Assembly: GCF_001894825.1 (NCBI RefSeq)
Contig: NZ_BCWY01000010.1
Coordinates: 62,001 to 126,000, forward strand
Direction of reading: 5' to 3'
Source: Rhodococcus jostii NBRC 16295
GTDB taxonomy: Bacteria; Actinomycetota; Actinomycetes; Mycobacteriales; Mycobacteriaceae
Length of the DNA stretch: 64,000 nucleotides
In this document: piece after piece, positions 61,793 through 64,000 of the stretch
Layout: each line of letters starts with the position of its first letter
How positions within the stretch are numbered: the first letter of the stretch is position 1
Made by a program: the position numbers and the translations under genes
The notes under the pieces: model-generated
What the model saw: the letters and a program-made list of their open reading frames with translations, nothing else
Told to the model about the DNA's origin: nothing
Databases searched by the model: none

Positions 61793-61851
61793 TCAGCAGA
61801 CCGCGGGTGTATGGCGACCGACGCCCGACCCGAGCCGGCGGTGATACACCC

Positions 61852-62193
61852 ATGAGGAATCGACTCGCCGATCCACGACGCCAACACGTCATCGCCACCG
61901 TCAGCCAGCTCGTGGACGGCGTCCGCTCATCAACTGGGCGCGACCCGATACCCGTTGCCGCCGTATTGGTCGCCTCGACCGCGGCGCCGCTCACCTGGCT
62001 CGTCTCGATCGATCGGGACGACCCCACCGCCGTACTACACACGAGCACGAACGGGACGGCCTCGGGCGCGGACGCTCTCACCGAGTTGGCCGCGTGGGAC
62101 CAGCGAGCGTGGACGTGGATCGCCGACGAATGCGCGATGTTCGGCGGACTCCATCTCCGCGCCCGCCACCCCGAACTCGTCCGCCGGTACTGA
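61852..62193 (+). CDS. Hypothetical protein
   Basis: A 113-residue soluble protein: MRNRLADPRRQHVIATVSQLVDGVRS, VAAVLVASTAAPLTWLVSIDRDDP and DQRAWTWIADECAMFGGLHLRARHPELV. I recognise no family. It starts close to the truncated end of the ATPase and ends six bases before the convergent arr gene. No clear ribosome site. Confidence 0.5.
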   Translation: MRNRLADPRRQHVIATVSQLVDGVRSSTGRDPIPVAAVLVASTAAPLTWLVSIDRDDPTAVLHTSTNGTASGADALTELAAWDQRAWTWIADECAMFGGLHLRARHPELVRRY

Positions 62194-62199
62194 CCGGAT

Positions 62200-62619
62200 C
62201 TAGTCGTAGATAACGGCAAGTCCCCGGCGCTCGAGGTCCGCCAAGCCGTCCCGCATGGCTTGAAGCTGTTCGGGTGAATGCCCCACCCAGTCCGTGATCT
62301 CGCCGACTATTCTCACGGGCTCCCGGGTGCGGTAGGAGAGGGTCGGATTTCCGGGAAACTTCTTGTCCGTCACGTTCGGGTCGTCCTCCAGTGCGCCTTC
62401 CGGTTCCACGATGTAGATACGAGGCCGGCCCTCTCCAGTGGCCAGCTCAGCTCCCCACACTGCGGCATCCAATGTTTGCGTCACATAGACGTTGTTCGAT
62501 AGGCGTCCTTCGGCGTAGTTCGACGGGCGTCCGGGCACCAGCAATTCACCCACCGAGAGGTCCGCCTTGGTGCCGTGGAAGAGCGCACCCGACTCGTGCA
62601 CTACAAAAGGTTTCGTCAC
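62200..62619 (-). CDS. arr: NAD(+)-rifampin ADP-ribosyltransferase
   Basis: A 139-residue Arr enzyme, which inactivates rifamycins by moving ADP-ribose from NAD+ to the ansa chain. The typical sequence runs GALFHGTKADLSVGELLVPGRPSNY, NNVYVTQTLDAAVWGAELATGEGRPRIYIVEPEG, DDPNVTDKKFPGNPTLSYRTREPVRIVGEITDWVGHSPEQL. His in FHGTK and Tyr in YVTQT are in the expected NAD-binding places. Full-length. GTG at 62619 follows GGATGGGGTTG. It is common as an intrinsic gene in mycobacteria and rhodococci, so transfer need not be invoked despite the nearby broken ATPase. Confidence 0.96.
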   Translation of the reverse strand: MTKPFVVHESGALFHGTKADLSVGELLVPGRPSNYAEGRLSNNVYVTQTLDAAVWGAELATGEGRPRIYIVEPEGALEDDPNVTDKKFPGNPTLSYRTREPVRIVGEITDWVGHSPEQLQAMRDGLADLERRGLAVIYD

Positions 62620-62843
62620 AACAACCCCATCCGTTGTAGTTGGTTCGAAGATTGTGCAGCACGTCAGGGGCCTTGCCGCAAGCCCCTTTCTCTGTCATAT
62701 AGTGAGAATGGGAAAGTAAGTAGGTCAAGACCTGTGGGTTGGAAGATCTCAGGCGACTTCCATTCCAGTCGAATCCGATTGATTCGGTGCTTGATTCCGG
62801 TGTGATGTCGGTAAGGCCAGACGGTGTCCAGCCTCTTGCCTGA

Positions 62844-62905
62844 TCCCGGCCGAGGACCGAGACCGAGTGGTCGATGACACCCCATCAGGCGGCCCGCTCC
62901 TCGAC
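62844..62905 (+). repeat. Dispersed repeat C, copy 2
   Basis: CCCGGCCGAGGACCGA, GTCGATGACACCCC and GCCCGCTCCTCGACC occur in this order, as at 44617-44674. The block lies about 50 bases before the YceI start codon. Confidence 0.6.
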
Positions 62906-62951
62906 CGGAGACCTTCTCCGGCGCCGGGTCGCCACCCACGGAGGTACACGA

Positions 62952-63476
62952 ATGACATCGCCCATGGAGTCCGTCCCCAATCTGTCCGCGCTCGCCGGGT
63001 CCTGGACCCTGGACCCTTCTCGCACCTCGATCACCCTCCACACCAAGGCGTTATGGTTGCTCCCGGTCAACGGGACTTTCCAGGCCGTCGAAGGCGCCGG
63101 AACGGTCGGCGCCGACGGATCTGTCACCGGAATGCTGGTCGTCGACGCCACCTCCGTGAACACCGAGAACACCAAACGCGACCAGCACCTGCGCTCCGCC
63201 GACTTTTTCGACGTCCAGAAGTACCCCACCATCGTCTTCACCGCACCAGAAGCACGGCCTGCCGATACGGGAGACCTACACCTCGACGGCGATCTGACCG
63301 TTCACGGCCAGACACACCCGCTCACCATCCCCGCCCATGTCGTCGCCGCGCAGGACACCGCGACAGTCACCGCCGAAGTACACCTCGACCGCAGCAACTG
63401 GGGTCTGACCTACACGAAAAAGGGCTCCCGCCTCGCCACCCACGTCGTGATCAACGCCCATTTCATCAAATCCTGA
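62952..63476 (+). CDS. YceI-family protein
   Basis: A 174-residue YceI lipocalin-like protein: LAGSWTLDPSRTSITLHTKALWLLPVNGTFQAVEGAGTVGADGSVTGMLVVDATSVNTENTKRDQHLRSADFFDVQKYPTIVF, then GDLTVHGQTHPLTIP and LDRSNWGLTYT. Family members bind isoprenoid-type lipids. No signal peptide is present, so it is probably cytoplasmic here. The ATG at 62952 follows GGAGGTACACGA, a strong site. Confidence 0.93.
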   Translation: MTSPMESVPNLSALAGSWTLDPSRTSITLHTKALWLLPVNGTFQAVEGAGTVGADGSVTGMLVVDATSVNTENTKRDQHLRSADFFDVQKYPTIVFTAPEARPADTGDLHLDGDLTVHGQTHPLTIPAHVVAAQDTATVTAEVHLDRSNWGLTYTKKGSRLATHVVINAHFIKS

Positions 63477-63553
63477 CCAACCGGCCAGCCTGTTCGCACA
63501 CCCTCCGTAGCAGGAACCTCCAGCGGCGCTTCCCATCGACGATCATTGACGGC

Positions 63554-64000
63554 GTGGAGAACACCAGCACCCATCGAGACGACATCGTCCGAGAGTCATA
63601 CTCGGCCAGATCCCAGGAGTACGCGGATCTCTTCGGCTCCGTGACTTCGACACACCCAACCGATCGCGCCCTGGTGAGCAGCTGGGCCGCCACCCTGACA
63701 GGTCCCGTGCTCGACGCCGGGTGTGGTCCGGGGCAGTGGACAGACTTCTTGGCCGCGTGCGGACCAGCCGTGAGCGGGATTGATCTGGTTCCCGAGTTCG
63801 TCGACCGAGCTCGTACGCAGTTCCCAGACCTCACCTTCGAAGTCGGCGGTTTCGAGGCATTGGACGCCGCGACCGAATCACTGGGTGGTGTGCTGTCCTG
63901 GTATTCGCTCATTCACCACAGTCCGCAGGACATCCAGACTCCGCTCGCCGAGTTCGCGCGCGTGATTCGGCCGGGCGGAGGATTGTTGGTCGGCTTCTTC
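63554..64000 (+). CDS. SAM-dependent methyltransferase (partial, runs off window)
   Basis: From GTG 63554 the frame is open to the window edge (149 codons): VENTSTHRDDIVRESYSARSQEYADLFGSV, motif I LDAGCGPGQWTDFLAACGPAVSGIDLVPEFVDRAR, motif II-like LGGVLSWYSLIHH, and FARVIRPGGGLLVGFF. This is a type 11/25 methyltransferase missing its C-terminal third. Substrate unknown. The ribosome site is weak. Confidence 0.85.
   Translation, partial: MENTSTHRDDIVRESYSARSQEYADLFGSVTSTHPTDRALVSSWAATLTGPVLDAGCGPGQWTDFLAACGPAVSGIDLVPEFVDRARTQFPDLTFEVGGFEALDAATESLGGVLSWYSLIHHSPQDIQTPLAEFARVIRPGGGLLVGFF

Noticed and set aside
1-64000. CRISPR arrays or rRNA genes
   Set aside because: No regularly spaced direct repeats and no rRNA-like stretches were seen on reading.

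Overview
The window is high-GC actinobacterial DNA, most likely from a large-genome Rhodococcus (opacus/jostii/wratislaviensis type). This rests on dense coding, frequent GTG starts, separate but overlapping lnt and ppm1 genes, mycothiol- and F420-type protein families, and an Arr-type rifampicin ADP-ribosyltransferase. The genus is inferred from gene content only.

Region 1 (1-23.2 kb) is an ordered chromosomal segment. A giant non-ribosomal peptide synthetase fills 1-13599 on the minus strand and runs off the left edge. Its visible order is C-A-T / C-A-T / C-A-T-E / C-A(partial). Upstream on the same strand is a tight set: fxsA-like gene, amidohydrolase, lnt and ppm1, with lipoprotein acylation and polyprenol-phosphate-mannose synthesis as the clear functions. 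Then come a secreted protein, an orphan NarL-type response regulator, a DUF3099 membrane protein, a CBS-domain protein paired with a YciI-like protein, and a polytopic GT-C-like membrane protein.

Region 2 (23.5-45 kb) is accessory and visibly worn. It has a methyltransferase, a frameshifted proline iminopeptidase, a truncated DUF2716 gene, a DinB-like protein and an IS3 remnant. A coherent cassette follows: metallo-beta-lactamase-fold hydrolase, creatininase-family amidohydrolase, MFS transporter and TetR regulator. Two matching 11-bp palindromes lie in front of its promoters. An IS5-family element with TA duplication sits beside it. Next come an Imm5-like orphan immunity protein, a secreted GH43-like enzyme, a P-loop kinase-like protein, and a RibD_C reductase / DGPF protein / ECF42 sigma factor group. 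A plasmid-type partition block (ribbon-helix-helix-like protein, ParA, ParB-like protein with an internal duplication, third ORF without a start codon) suggests an integrated plasmid remnant.

Region 3 (45-64 kb) is a series of small stress, detoxification and redox genes: a degenerate SDR, several RibD_C/DHFR-like proteins (two near-identical copies in inverted orientation, one multiply frameshifted), a cupin, a TIGR03086 protein, a carboxylesterase, YCII proteins, a frameshifted MerR regulator, an F420-type oxidoreductase and a DUF3224 protein. An ArsR-SRPBCC pair with a 24-bp palindromic operator, a quinone oxidoreductase, a tRNA-like fragment, a pRiA4b/UPF0158 fusion, a DsrE-like protein, a truncated P-type ATPase, arr, a YceI protein and a partial methyltransferase complete it.

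Short dispersed imperfect repeats (three families, two copies each seen) occur only in regions 2 and 3. With the frameshifted genes and IS remnants they mark 23.5-64 kb as a turnover zone. No CRISPR array, rRNA or complete tRNA was seen.
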